Origin: Lentinula raphanica
Taxonomy: Eukaryota > Basidiomycota > Agaricomycetes > Agaricales > Omphalotaceae
Direction: 5' to 3'
DNA length: 64,000 nt
Assembly: GCA_027919835.1 (NCBI GenBank)
Contig: JANVFP010000016.1
Span: forward strand, 1-64,000
A program made the translations under genes and the position numbers. The notes under the pieces are model-generated. The model saw nothing but the letters and a program-made list of their open reading frames with translations, made no database searches and was not told where the DNA came from. This document shows positions 11,801 to 24,428 of the stretch, piece after piece. Within the stretch, counting starts at the first letter, position 1. The number at the start of each line of letters is the position of its first letter.

Positions 11801-14020
11801 CCGAAACTGCAGTCGATTGGAAACCCTCTCAAATTGGGCAAATTACGACTTGTTTTCCAGTTGTCGTTCCAGTGCTCAAACTTGCGCTCGTCCATTGCGG
11901 TATTTCTCGAGCTGGCCACAAACGTGCCAAATAGGTGGAAGTATTTCGAGGCGATGATGACGATGAGAATTGTAACGTGTTTGATCCTTGCTATCGTTTC
12001 AAGATCCTCCTTCTATCCTCTGATCCTTCCCTTCGCATATTTGGATTCATATTCTCTTTCTGTCATGAGGACTCATGTATCAATCTCAGGGACCACCCCA
12101 TGATTCCTTGTATCAAATCAGAAAGGTAGATGGAATGACTGCTTGAACGGTCGATGCGACGATAGCGGCAGTCGCGCTCTGTCAGTGCGGTCAACTGGGT
12201 GAGAGTACTTCATTTGCTATGTACATGATCCTCACTGCAGACTGTAGAAGTAAACCTACTAGCATTGTCTTCATCCTCGCGGTTTTGAGGGTTAGGGTGA
12301 TTGGGACATGGAATGAAAACCTGGTTCAAATGTCGATGTATTAACGGCACAGGTGATTCTCGTTCTGCCAGGACAGATGATTTTCGCAGATCTACCTGCT
12401 GGACGTTAACTCTGTACGGTTCTCTGCTTCGTGTCCGGGCCCATTCTACCACCGTGTGTCATCCATGCGTACAGCGTCTTCTTTCCACTGAGTTCCTGTT
12501 GATGTGTCCTTCCGGATCCCGTGGGGTTTGCTAACTGGTCGTCCTGCTTTTGGTCTTCCGCCGCACAAATAGATGTCCAACAACGCTCCGCTGACTCGGT
12601 GCTCTACTATCCTGTACAATAACCTCTTTTCTTGCAGACACTTGTAATTGTATTCACCTCCGGATCGGCGCCATTTGACCAGATAATCCGATACTTAATC
12701 CAAACCAACACGGCGTCGACTTGCGGCAGACGCACGCTCCAAACCTCCATGTCGTTCAGGAGTCCATACAGTTAAACCTGCGACTGGAACGGTGTTGAAG
12801 TCTGTTGGATTGCGGGGCAGTCGGCCATTGACGAGAGCTCACAAGGGTGGCTGCATGGCACAGGTCAGTGGCCACCCGTCCGATGATATCCAAGCTTCAT
12901 TCAATCATTCTGTTTGCTCAATGTCCACTGCCAAGCCGCCTGCTATTTCTAGGGGTGTGAAGCTTCATTTCTGCCTGGTGCTAACGCTGGAATCTAGTGC
13001 TGACATCTCCATGACTATCGCGAGGTAAGTATTATCGAATGCTTTTGTGCATTAGGTCTCCCACTCTGATACGATTTCTACGTGTTTCTCTCGAATCAAT
13101 ACAGGCAACGAAGATTACACAACTTCAATTGGTATATCTGTCAGCAAAGTATACAGAACAAATACTGACAGGTAGGTCGAAGATCACAATGTCTTTGTGT
13201 GTCAGTGGACGCTCGGCACCGCCGGGTCGTATTAGAGGCTAGAGCAGGGGAACAACAGGAAACAGCATGAAGTTGATTGTCATTTGGTGGCGGATGTATA
13301 GACGAAGAAGTTGAGTTATTTCGACGTCTGAAGCTTGTTTGACTTAATTTGCCGGCCAGAGGGCTGGATGATTTTGTTGCTGACGATGGCCTGGATCTAA
13401 GCAGAGGCAAGACGAAGATCTATGGCGTACAGAAGTGAGTGGCGTTTGAGAAGCTGGAGGGGCTCATGAAAGGCACAGGTTCAATCACTTACGAACGGTG
13501 CTTGCGTTGTAAGTACTGTATGTACCTCTTGCAGTCACCTTCGAGAAGGGGGACTTTCAGAATCATGGAAGGCATGAGAATCATCATGAATCAATGTTAT
13601 TCGAGAGCTCAGCGTTCAGGAGTGATGGCTTCTGTGCAAAAACGCCGGACAAGAGTAGCTAAGTAGACCGTTTGAATTTTTCGTCCGCGAGAGTCTCTGC
13701 TCTAACAAGTACATGCGGACGTTTCGGACGTCGGAAACGAGTTGTGGGATGGATGATATGATGACCAACTGATAAGAGTACATACACAGTACATTATTGA
13801 ATATTGGACCTGTATCATTCGTTTATTCGTGAATAGTACGGCGACTTGGGATGGAAGAGAAGAACTGTGGCGTAAGTGTCCCGGAAAAGCACGTGTCTCC
13901 TGGAAAGGAAGTCGAGTATCCCAAAGCGGAATTTGAAGTAATTAACAACGCGCCCTTCCAGATACGGAGATTGAAATCGGGACTCTCTCTTCTCCAACGA
14001 TGATCTTAGACATACACACC
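8830..14020. other. 5.2-kb region without a recognisable gene
   Basis: Long for a fungal intergenic space. Open frames up to about 147 codons occur (10090-10419, 11340-12129, 13815-14198), but none carries a recognisable domain or joins to another by splice sites. Splice-like segments appear around 13020-13115 and 13430-13500, so a decayed gene or a non-coding transcript is possible. I found no tRNA, no terminal inverted repeats and no tandem repeats here. Confidence 0.4.
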
Positions 14021-14026
14021 TATAAA
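14021..14026 (+). promoter_or_regulatory. TATA box of the P450 gene
   Basis: TATAAA lies 99 nt upstream of the P450 start codon, within a reasonable distance for a core promoter with a short leader. Confidence 0.5.
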
Positions 14027-14124
14027 TGTAACCCCTCCAAAATCCTTCCCCATTCTTCCTTTTCGCTCTCGACCACCATCGCGGTATCCCTCCTTCCTTC
14101 TTTCTACTCTCAAAATCTCTCGCA

Positions 14125-16097
14125 ATGTTCTCCCTCACTATCGTCCACAACATCATCCTCGCTGCCTTCACCATCATCTTCGCGTACGCCGTTCTCAAAG
14201 GTCTCTATAACGTCTTCCTCCACCCTCTCAGCGCCATCCCTGGTCCTTGGTACGCCGCCGTCTCCGACTTCTGGCTAACAACACACGTTGTACGACTCGA
14301 GCAATGCAAGATCGTCCAATCCTTATTCGAAAAATATGGCCCAGTTGTCCGTGTTGGCCCAAACAAGGTTTTCTTCAACGATCTATCATCAACAAGAAGT
14401 GTATACTCTGTGCATAAATTTGATAAGAGCGAGTATTATAAGAGTCTCCTTACGTGCGTCATTCGTCTCTGTCGATGACGATTCCCATACTGATCATCCT
14501 TCTATAGGAACAATAACGACCACGCGTACGCTGATATTCCCTTATATGCGTGTTTTCTGGCTCATTTTCCGTAGTATGACCACCCTCGAACACGCTCCCC
14601 ATTCGATGCGTCGCAAAGGATATGCCCCACACTACGTGCCTGCCAACCTTGCCAAGTTCCAACCCGAGATACACGAGCCTATGCTCGAACTTGTCAACGT
14701 ACGGTTTCATTGCCCTCCACTGACACCTGCTCACACCCAATATCATAGAATGTCGCTAACATTGGAGGCAAGACGTCCATTGAATGTCTTACCCTCTTTC
14801 GCAATTTGATGGTCGACGTCCTTGTTTCTACCTCGTATGGTTATCGGATCCATGCCGTCAAGAAGTGGGCCGCAGACAACGAAGACCCTCTTTCGACGGC
14901 TATCAGTGACTTTCCCAAACGAGGTATTCTGGTATGTCTGCTTGGTGCTTAATCGTCACTATATCCGTCATCTGACTGCTTCCGGTAGCGAAGCGTCGTC
15001 CCCACTTGGGCTTGGAACTTAGTCTGTCGCATTCCTGTCGCTCGTTGGCGACAGTTGTGTGATTCTGACAAAATAATGGCTGAGGTTCGACGTTTCCCTT
15101 TTCTTACAGCGTGACATATCTCATTGCGCCTTAGTTCGTTAGCGAGCGGGTCTACCAGGCCCGCACCGAAATTAACTCTGGCAAGCTAGACGAGTCTTCG
15201 GAGACCACACCTCTGCTTCACCGTCTTCTCAAGTATCGTTACTCTTCAACTGGACAGATGATGCCTGACAGCGATATTATCTCCGAGGCTATGGGACACA
15301 TGTATGTCGCGCATATCCCTTTAAGAACTTACTAAAATCGTACACTCCTTGTAGGATCGCTGGGTCGGATACCTCTTCGATATCTCTATCGTATTTCCTT
15401 TGGGAACTGTCTCGTCGTCCCGATATCGCCTCCAAACTCCAAGCCGAACTTGACGAGGCGATGCCCAATGCCCAAGTTATTCCTGACATCTCTGTTCTAC
15501 AAGGTCTGCCTTATCTCAATGCATTCATCAAAGAAGGTTCGTGCCTTTTGATCATTACTTGGCTGTCGTTTTCTCATCCTATTGTGTAGGTCTTCGAGTG
15601 TACTCTGCAGCTCCCAGCCCCCTCGAGCGCGTCGTACCTCAGTCTTCGATGAAATCGAGCGATGGTTTCGACCTCATGGGCTTTGAGCTTCCTGCAGGAA
15701 CGGTGGTTGCTACCCAGGCCTGGTCGATGCACCGCAATGCGAATATCTTCCCTTCGCCAGATAGGTTCTCTCCTGAACGTTGGCTTGAAAACGATCAACC
15801 TGGTTCCGCTGAACGATTGGCGCGAATGCAACAAAACATGATGCCCTTTGGCACAGGCTCGCGAGTGTGTGGTGGCCAGAATCTAGCCCAAATCATGCTA
15901 AAAATCATGGTGGCGGCAATGGCAAGGAATTTTGATGTCGTTGCACCAGCCGAGACCAACGAGAAAAGTATGGAGATCAAGGACAGTTTTGTGCGTAACT
16001 CTTTTCTGATGCTCTTTGCGATTTCTGACGTTCGAGTTAGGTCATATTCCCCTCAGCCATGGAGTGTAAACTCATCTTCAACCCTCGTTCCCTGTGA
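14125..16097 (+). CDS. Cytochrome P450 monooxygenase
   Basis: Heme-thiolate monooxygenase, ER-anchored, needing a P450 reductase. Nine exons: 14125-14453, 14508-14525 (18 nt), 14575-14698, 14749-14931, 14989-15084, 15135-15301, 15355-15536, 15590-15990, 16041-16097; 518 residues, the normal size. An N-terminal membrane anchor (residues 5-27) is followed by the proline hinge (HPLSAIPGPWYAA). The I-helix has AGSDTS at about 308-313, the K-helix ExxR is EGLR (366-369), PERW is at 428-431, and the heme loop FGTGSRVCGG places the cysteine at about 460. All catalytic signatures are intact, so an active enzyme is expected. The CYP family and substrate cannot be assigned. It sits about 7 kb from a terpene synthase, which makes terpenoid oxidation a reasonable guess. 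Confidence 0.95.
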
Positions 16098-17827
16098 TCG
16101 GGATACCTTGTCCCTCGTCCCGTTTCCCATATGACTCACTTTTCCTGAATAGCTTATACCCTTCTTTGGTTTATCTCCATGTCCTTGGATGTTATCTTTG
16201 CTTTTCTTTCGCTTTCAATCGCTATCACATTTGCTATCACGTTTTTCCTTGTCTGTTTGTTGTATTCCATCTTCGTTATTGCTATCGCCCCATTCTCGCT
16301 TTCGCGGCCTATACATCTCCTACATCGCGAGTCCCCCCTTTACCTCATCTCTTATCTTCGCCTTGAACTCGAAGGTGAAATACTTTTTCACTTAGTCTTC
16401 CTTCCGTTCACCGTATCCCCACGGACATTGATCTCAACCTAACCCACGATGTACCTGCTATGATTATCCGCGTCACTTATACATGTTCACTTTGCGAGCG
16501 GCTTCAACGTGTTCTACCCCTTTGTTCTCAATGCGCTTTCCCAAACTTGCCGTAACTTAAAAATCGCCTTAATACCCTTCACTTTTCTTGACTTTTATAT
16601 ACCTATATCCTACAAGGTCTCCTCCACCTCTTCCTTGTTGAACAACCTTATCAGCTCGCTGTTTTGTACAGAGTGTTAACTGTTGTACTATCGAGATCAA
16701 GTCTCCTTTCAAAGCATTAGATTTGACATTTGGACTTCGTCGTTTGTGAGTTGAGCATGGTGCATAGCTGATTATCGATCATCGATTAATATTGTTAACT
16801 TGAAGAGTTTTAGTCATTTATCGACGTGGGGTGTGAAGAAGTTACGACGAGTCATTCAGTTGCAAGAGCAACTCGCTAGCGATCAGGCCCAAGGACCTGC
16901 CAGATTCCATTCGACAGCGGCTGACATGGATCTATGCATATCTGAAAGCCGTACGCTAATAGTAATACTAATCGATGCAGTTCACGTTAATGGCGCCTCA
17001 TCCCAAAGGTTCAGGGCATGACAGAAGCTTGCGGCGTACGTTTCAAGGGGCTGTAAGCTGCTTGATAGCATTGACATCAACGCTCATTCGATAGGAAGTG
17101 TGCACGGAGGGGATGAAAGCTACTCCAATCATCAAATTTATGGTTTTAAGGTATAGGCTGTCTCGACTACCAGGCGTGAAGTCATCCGTCACGAAGATAA
17201 ACTGCGCCAGATGATGGGAGATTGGACGTCGCACTCGACATGAACTCATTCTAGTGCGTACGAACTAGGGTGTCAAATAGAAGTACTGATACCTATTGAT
17301 ACAAATGGACTCTAGAATTGGTTTGTTCTACTTCGAAGCATCGTCGTTGGATCAACGAGCAACTCCTGGAGTTGTTGCTTTGCGATACCTAAGACTGACA
17401 TTTGACGGTTCGAGTTGACGGTTCAAATTGCTGGACAGCAGTCCGTTCGGACGAACGTGCAGAGTTATGTCCCAACGTTAATCGCTCCAGATATAGATTA
17501 CTACGGCCCCAATAGCACTGTCAGGCTGGCGTCAACTGGAACCCTGACGATTGAATCGAAAAAGGCAAGAGTAAAGCAGGACTGGCACAAAGATTAGTGG
17601 ACTGTGTAGAACGTAACTGGATACCTGATGTAGAACTGAGAAAAAACAAACGCGCTTACACGATTGCCTCGGTCATCCAAAGCTTTTCAAAGACCTCATG
17701 ATGCTTGATTATCATCATCTACACGAGCTTGATACTTTCCATAGCATAGCTGTCTGTTCAAAGTTGGACCTACAGATTCACGCACTGCCTTCAAGCAACG
17801 CCCTGCACCTGGCCTGCACTGTTCTTA
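16098..17827. other. Intergenic region between P450 and secreted gene A
   Basis: The first 500 bases are C/T-rich 3' flank of the P450. Nothing beyond short unsupported frames (for example 17415-17597) is visible. Confidence 0.45.
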
Positions 17828-18618
17828 TCAGCTACAGCACCCCTGGTCAACGTTCTCTACACCGACTATAAGGTCCCCATTACCGTAGGCAGCTGCAAGT
17901 CCTATAAGAGAAGAAGACAAAAGCGTCAGCGGATTAAGATTATTTGCACTCATACCAAATTCTCTTTTGGAAAACGTGGTTTGTACATACCTCCTACTTG
18001 ACCGCCAACATTACAATAAGTAAAGATCCATTGTACACCAAGTGCCACATCGCTACTGTGAATTCGAAGGGGCTCGTGATAAGTAATCCGGATAGACTGA
18101 CAATCCAACGAGGATGGTGACTTACCACAACGAAGCAACAACGGGGTCCTCAAATATGTTCGACCCGGTGATCTGGGCAGTACCAGCATAACAGAATTGA
18201 ACGTTGTCGCCGCTGAAGCCGCAGGTGTTGCTTCCGATGTTCTCAAGGTAGTTGAAACAGGCAATAACATCATCCACGTTTGCGGTAGAGTATGTCTGGC
18301 AATTGTCTGTGTAGAGCGAAGACCTCGAGGCTAGTGCGGGCTGGTCTCCAAGCTCGCGAGAATCTAGGGAGGCGTTGGGGCAGTGGTGTTTGAGCCAAAA
18401 GGTGGATATGGAAAGAGAGATAGATACGAACCGAATTTGGGAGAAATCGTATAGAGCGCCTCGGACGTGAGGTTGAGCTCTGCCAGTGTGGGTAAACCTG
18501 GACCAGGATGTACTTCGGGATAGATTGTTCTTTTTGTGGTGGTCGATAGCCCATGTGCTACGTTCCCAGTGAGTGAGGTCGCGATTGCGAAACTGAAGAG
18601 GAGAATTGCGAAGCTCAT
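17828..18618 (-). CDS. Small secreted six-cysteine protein A
   Basis: Member A of a four-gene family in this window; function unknown. Exons 18618-18432, 18363-18126, 18055-17991, 17901-17828; intron phases 1, 2, 1; 187 residues. A signal peptide (about 1-23) is followed by a dibasic KR (29-30) and the conserved Pro-rich start PGPGLPTLAELNLTSEALY. The core contains NCQTY, TANVDDVIACFNYLENIG, a GDNVQFCYAGTAQ segment and WIFTYCNVGGQVGG. One cysteine codon is split across intron 2. Unlike its three relatives, which end in VENI[ND]W and stop, A reads VENVDQ and then runs on to a short GCCS tail, adding two cysteines. Probably extracellular or cell-wall associated. Resemblance to Hce2/Ecp2 effectors is only an idea. 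Confidence 0.88.
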
Positions 18619-20470
18619 GGTTATTCTCGGTCTTCGCGGTCTTCAACGCTGCTTCCAAGATGTCTGAGGACTTAGGCTAAGGGACCTGTATTTAGCAAGA
18701 AATCATCTCTGACTTCTTATATTGAGCTCAACCGAGATCCCAAAAAACCTAGAATATGTGCACAACAGGCACCTACTTTTGCGAAATCATTAATCAAGCT
18801 TACTAGTAAGGCCTATACGACAGCCAACATACTATAGCCTAGTACATTCATCAGTCTTCTTATTGCTACTCGAATTACAGGACATACCACTAGTAAGAGC
18901 AACGATTTGAACTGAACCAAGCTCAGCTCTTCGTTGTGAACACTATCGATTTCGCAAAATCGTTTTCTGCGCATATCATTGCGATACATCCTTGAACTTC
19001 TCCGTGCTGCTCCCGTTTGACAGCTTTTGAGCGGGTGGTAGTACATCGGATACATTCAATGACACGAATAAAATCTTGACTTGCAGGTCTGGGCCGATGG
19101 TGAACATCAATCAGAGTCCATACTAAGTTTCCGAAATATCTGATATACTTACACATTTTTTGGCAGTCTGTAGTTTCTGCAAGAATAGAGGAGCAACGAT
19201 GAAAGCGGGATGTCTTCAATGATCTGAATGAGCATGATAAGCATCCCGTATCTTCTTGAATAATCCCATCCCGAGTTTGACGGTATCGCTTGATGTCAGT
19301 ACATTCATGCTGGGCATTGGGCACGAATGAAATCATCGATGATACCAGCCTCGCTGTCTCGGCAACCTGCAGAACGTTTCAACCTTGACACTATCGTATT
19401 CATCTAAAGTACCCTTACTAGATCAGACAATATTGGAATATGCACGAGTAGTTTGCGATTGCCAAACAGCCATGTTGCTCGGATCTATGCTTTCGAATGT
19501 TTGGTTCGTGTTTTCAGGTTTTTGCGATTTGAGTTGTTCCCTGACGTTGTTCCTCTTGATACGGGAAGGCGTCCTGATTGAGTGCACCATCATGTGCACA
19601 TGAAAGTAGTGTGGTTCTGCCTAGCCAGGGCCTCTACGTTTCAAGTCAATCAGTGACTAGAAAGGTATACAATACTAGCCGTACTACTCATGTTTGAGAT
19701 TCGTCTGATAGACTATTTCTTGCCAGCACAGCTCGGATTTTGACTCGCTGAATGAGGCTGATTCGTAGATGCACCCGCAAGTAAGATGATGGAACGGAAG
19801 GAAAGGAATAGCAAAGATCTCTTGTATGTATGTTGAAGCAGACCGTGATATTGGCAGAGTTCACTAGCATCACACACGAAGGCGACATGCTTGAACTATC
19901 GATTTCAACGTTGAGGGAGCCTGACGAATATCTTTCGAAGGTTGTGCTGAGTATTGATCTAGTTGAAGCTTGCAGTGAATGGGCGACATGGTGAGGAAGG
20001 AAAGAGGGAAGGCTCGGCTCCGCCCGAAGAATAGCCGCCTGGTCCGAACAGGGGTCTCGGGATGGTGTATTCCAAGCGTAATGCCAAATGCTCAACACAG
20101 GACGGTGGATAGAGCTACGGGGAAATTATATGGGGTACTCTGTGTACAGCTCATGTTTCAATTCTTCGTACATCGAGGGAGTATTAAAAATACCTCTTTG
20201 AGCTTAGAGAGACTTGGTATCGTCATGGGGTGATAGTAGCTGAACTTGCTTCAATTCCCGAATCCAAATCATCTGAATTGCAGGTCGAAGGCGCATGAAC
20301 ATAAGGGAATATCCTCAAACGGACAAACGAGTTTGATCTATATTGAGATTATATAACATCTCATCACAGCCTACAGAAACCTATCAACCAAGTCATGTTC
20401 CAGCTTCCCTTCAAGAATCCCATCTCGAGAGAGGGACAAGGGAGTTGACTCCGATTGGGGAGCGATCCAT
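18619..20470. other. Intergenic region between secreted genes A and B
   Basis: Contains the promoter of gene A and the 3' flank of gene B. Minus-strand frames at 18813-19336 and 19688-20098 show no domain or splice continuity, and I do not call them. Confidence 0.45.
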
Positions 20471-21180
20471 CTACCAGTTGATATTTTCAACACCGACAAT
20501 GAGATCCCCATTCCCATTTGCAGCAGCATCGCCTTTTGAAGCGGTGAGTGAGAAACTGATTTCAGTACTGTTGAGTCAACATACCTCCTACTTGGCCACC
20601 GACGTTGCAGTACGTGAATATCCATTGCACTCCAAGAGCAACGTCACTACTGTGTGGAGTATCAGTACACTACAGCAACTTCGTTATCCAAAACCTCAAT
20701 TACTTACCAGAGTGAAGAAGCGCTGGGACCAACAATGCTCGACCCAGTGATTTGTGCGGTCCCGGCATAGCAGAACTGCACATTGGTGTTTTCGACCCCG
20801 CAATTAGTGCTACCGATGTTCTCCAGGTAGTTGAAGCACGCGATCACATCATCAACGTTGGCCGTGGTGTATGTGAAGCATGTGTTCGTCCAGAGCTCCG
20901 ACCTACCAGAAAATTCTGATTCTCGGTTTTCGACTACCAACAGATATGAGCGAGGTCAGAGACAACGAACTCGGTGACGGGGCTACGTACGGAAGCTGGG
21001 AGTCATCGTATAGAGGGCTTCGGATGTGAGGTTGAGCTCAGCGAGACTAGGGAGGCCAGGACCAGGAACAACCTCAGGATAGGTAGTCTTTCTCGAGACG
21101 AGATCTACAACACTGGCAGCATTCGTGAATGCCCAGGGTAACAGCAAGAGAGTCGCAAACAAGGAAGTCATTCTTGCCAT
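20471..21180 (-). CDS. Small secreted six-cysteine protein B
   Basis: Second family member, 180 residues, in the same orientation as A and about 1.9 kb from it. Exons 21180-20991, 20933-20708, 20649-20585, 20532-20471; phases 1, 2, 1; the third exon is 65 nt, as in all four genes. Signal peptide about 1-22, basic pair RK (30-31), then TTYPEVVPGPGLPSLAELN. Six cysteines occur in the shared frame: TNTC, VIAC, TNC, QFC, one split across intron 2, and TYC. The protein ends NGNGDLIVGVENINW. The start MARMTSLF was preferred over an upstream in-frame codon because it begins the signal peptide. A TATA motif lies about 50 nt upstream. Function unknown; secretion is strongly implied. Confidence 0.92.
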
Positions 21181-21229
21181 TGGTACCAAACGACGAATTG
21201 AGAGTGAGTTGGCCCAAGTTTGGACGTCC

Positions 21230-21235
21230 TTTATA
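21230..21235 (-). promoter_or_regulatory. TATA box of secreted gene B
   Basis: TATAAA on the minus strand, 50-55 nt before the start codon. Genes C and D have a TATA box at a similar distance, which suggests shared core-promoter design. Confidence 0.55.
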
Positions 21236-23227
21236 AAGCACCAGGGTTCGAATTTCAAACGACCTACTCACTGTCCTCTTTGAGCCTTCTGCAAGTTCAT
21301 CTGAACATTTGTGCCAGTTCGGATTTTTTCATAGAAGCGAGCCTACTCTCTGAGCCTTCCCTAGACATAGAGAACGTAATATTCTATTGTTATCGGACCA
21401 AGTTGGACAAACGTTGCAAACTGTACCATTTAGTGCTAAGTTCGAGACTTCAAACGTGGAACGCCACAACGAGCAATGGAATATGAGCCCTAGAGAGAAA
21501 AGTCATCATCCAGCATTCGCTGAGAGGTTTTCTGCGAAGAATGCTGGTGCTGTACAAAGCTACTCTGAAATCTAGAATGAATGAAGATAGGCACTAGGAT
21601 TCAACGTTTAAACTCCTATCAGCTTCATCTAATGATTCCTTTTAAGGCACTGAAGCAGACTCACGGCTGACTTTATCCGCGATGAGACCGGTTGAGGAAG
21701 GGTACGCGGGACGTTCGAACGAATTGGTATCGGTGGTTCCTCGCTCCGATTATGAAGGCGGTCTAGAGTGCGTACTCGTTCAACGTTCAGACTCTGGGTT
21801 AGGGCGTAGTGCAGCCTGATGCAGCTCGCGGATGGAGTTTGTCGGATTGAACGTATAACTCTTGAGCTATGATTCAAGTTGCTGACCAACTTCGATGAGT
21901 AAGAGGCCGGATAGTGCTACTGAGTGGAACAAAGAAGAGACTCGCTTCAGCTTTCATTAACGACACAAGAAAATTGGCAGCGACTAGTGATTAGTGAAGA
22001 GGGAAGTTTTTGAGCGCTTGGCACCTGTGAATTTGAGCGCTTAAGCGCCTATTGTGGTCTTTCTCGTTCTTTCTCGTTGAACTCCCCAAATGTTTATTTC
22101 TTTCTGCGCCTTACGACATAAATCTGCTCTCGCCGCTCGGCCGTACTCCAGTCTAGACTATGCAATTTACGCCGCTATGAGCTAATTGCTGCTGAGATAC
22201 GGGGACCGTCAAATACGGTGGAGCTGGTGTAGAAAAATGACGTTCAGAAAATTAGCTATAGATTCTGATTCTGATTGGATATCGGTGATTATTTCAAGCC
22301 ATGTACTAGCACGGTGTGTAACTTCGTGGTTCTTCGTGCTCTTTGCCTTCCAGGCTGACTTTGCTGAGCATCAGAGAACCTCACTTGGCGAAATAACCCC
22401 ATCCCCCGCTTGCGAGCACCTCAGACTCTCCTTTACAACTCTGTTCAAGAAACCTCTATTCCTACAATAGTGAAAGCAAGTACTGCGACAGAAAATACGC
22501 TCGATATGTCATCTCATTCTCACCAGATCTAGTCTAAGCCTGGTTTACGCCTATTCCTGGCTGAATCTTTGGGCAGGCTTGCCAACCAACTGATCCAGCG
22601 CGGACGGATGCGAAATTATTGCTTCCCGTCTGTTGTCATTTGTTATTGACTCACAGACCCTGTGTCTAATCTCGAGCGAACGGAGATGCTAATTATTAGG
22701 AAGGACAGCGAGAAGGGTGGAGGAAGTCAAGAGATAACGGCTGTGAGTATTCCAGTCCGAGTATGTGCTCATGCTCATCCTATACCTTTTCGGATTACAG
22801 CGATCAGTCAACATCTGGATATGTGCGCCTACTTTCAAAGAAGCATTTGGATATGCCTGTTCAAGGATGCTCTGGGCGCACGTATGCTACTGGAGTAATG
22901 GCGGTACTGGCAAGGTTGGGAAAGGGTCTTTCCCAATTTCGACCTGCTTCTCGCTTCTGCAGTCGGAGGTTCTCATCGGAGACTCTACGTGATTCATGGA
23001 AGCCACAGGATTTTTTCGCAGATTCGTGGCCTTCCTGTTCTTCGAGGTGCTTTTGACACACTAATACGAGTGCTGGGCCTGAATTTCTGTACTATACCGG
23101 GTATGACAGTTCGATGGGTACACAAATGGAATTTTGGATCATGAGGGCTATCGTTATCGTATCGTTCTCGAGAGCCTGGCCATTTGTTCGGCGCTGATGG
23201 AACAATATGGTGCAGATATTCAGAGTC
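21236..23227. other. Intergenic region before the terpene synthase
   Basis: No gene supported. Minor frames at 21629-21889 and 22662-23061 overlap each other on both strands and lack domains. Confidence 0.45.
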
Positions 23228-23233
23228 TATAAA
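23228..23233 (+). promoter_or_regulatory. TATA box of the terpene synthase gene
   Basis: TATAAA followed by GG, 42-47 nt upstream of the ATG at 23275. Confidence 0.5.
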
Positions 23234-23274
23234 GGATAACCTATTTCTCTGCTCTTCTTATAGTTTTCCTCCCC

Positions 23275-24428
23275 ATGGCCTACACGCAAGACCCGAACGA
23301 ACTCATCGACGTAACAGTCATGGAAAAAGTGAGCACTACTAGCTTAAACGATTTACTTTTCTGATACACTCTGTCGACTCACAGTGCAAAAAAGCCGTGC
23401 TTGATACTATGCAGATATTGAGCATCGATCCACTCACGATCGTTCCCTTCGAACAGAACGTCTCCTTTGCACCGTTCGTCACGAGATGCATCGAGGCAGC
23501 TCATCAGCGCAACTATATCAGCGAGGCCTTCCAAGAAAAACACGTCGTCATCGGTGCAGCAGCTGCCCATCACGCATACCTCTACCACGAAGGGACCAAA
23601 AGCCACGACATTCCTGTCCTCTCTTCTTTGCTGATGGCGTTCATCTATTTCATTGACGACAACGGCTTTCATCAGCAGTCCATTGCAGAGTTTGGATCCC
23701 GTTTGGGCTCTGGGCGACCCCAGCTCGAAAAGGGACTAGACGACATCGTGGCTGCCACGGCAGAACTTGCGGACATGTACGAGACTATCACAGGCGATTT
23801 GCTGCGCTTGACTGTTCAAGCGTACGTGATGAGCAATCAGCTGGAACGAGATCTCGAAAGCGGTGCTGTACAATCCAGAGTAAGACCATATGCTGTATAT
23901 TTCGTAACTTATTTCTGACCTCGTTGTCATCGTGAGCAGTGGCGGGTTAGCAAAGACGCGCCATTCTTCCCAACAATCATGAAGACATTTACCTCATGCG
24001 GAACGCTTGCCTATTTGCTCTCGTTCCCTTGCGACGTTCCTTCCACGAGCTACATTCAAGCTATGGTTGATGCAATCTGGGTGCACGATATCACATCGTA
24101 CGTATTTTACATGCATTGTACACTCGAATTAATGCAAAGCTGACTTGACTCCAGTGACATTATGTCTTACTACAAAGAGGCACTCAATGGAGAGTTCACC
24201 AGAATCGAGCAGATAGCACAGATGCAAGAAAAATCGGGATTCGATGTGCTGGATGATCTCGTAAAGCAATTGGCCCAAAGCCACGACCGCGCAATCCGTG
24301 TCCTATCTGCAAACGATCCATCAGGAACTCTGGCATCTTATTACCTTCGGGCTATCCAGGGTTTCGTGGTCTTTCAAGCTCTCTATCCTCGCTATAAGAT
24401 TGCAGACTTTGGAATTTTCAGCTTTTGA
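23275..24428 (+). CDS. Trichodiene-synthase-type (Tri5 family) terpene synthase
   Basis: Class I terpene cyclase family that ionises a prenyl diphosphate (usually FPP) and cyclises it in the cytosol. Exons 23275-23328, 23385-23879, 23940-24097, 24155-24428; 326 residues, close to the family size. The first metal motif region is YFIDDNGF (D109-D110), where a third acidic residue is not evident. The second motif reads SDIMSYYKE (236-244): Asp, Ser and Glu match the NDxxSxxxE pattern, but the first Asn is Ser, encoded across intron 3. A C-terminal RY pair (YPRYKI, 315-316) matches the diphosphate-binding RY of Tri5 proteins. Fold membership is clear. Product and activity are uncertain because of the metal-motif changes. 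P450, RTA1 and dioxygenase genes nearby fit a terpenoid pathway. Confidence 0.88.

Noticed and set aside
14459..14746. Minus frame inside the P450 gene
   Set aside because: Antisense to P450 exons 3-4 and introns; no independent support.
16094..16442. Three overlapping hydrophobic plus frames after the P450
   Set aside because: They arise from a C/T-rich 3' flank in three phases at once, typical of low-complexity sequence.
18122..18658. 178-codon minus frame starting upstream of secreted gene A
   Set aside because: It runs through the first intron of A in another phase before entering exon 2; the spliced model restores the signal peptide and matches the three paralogs.
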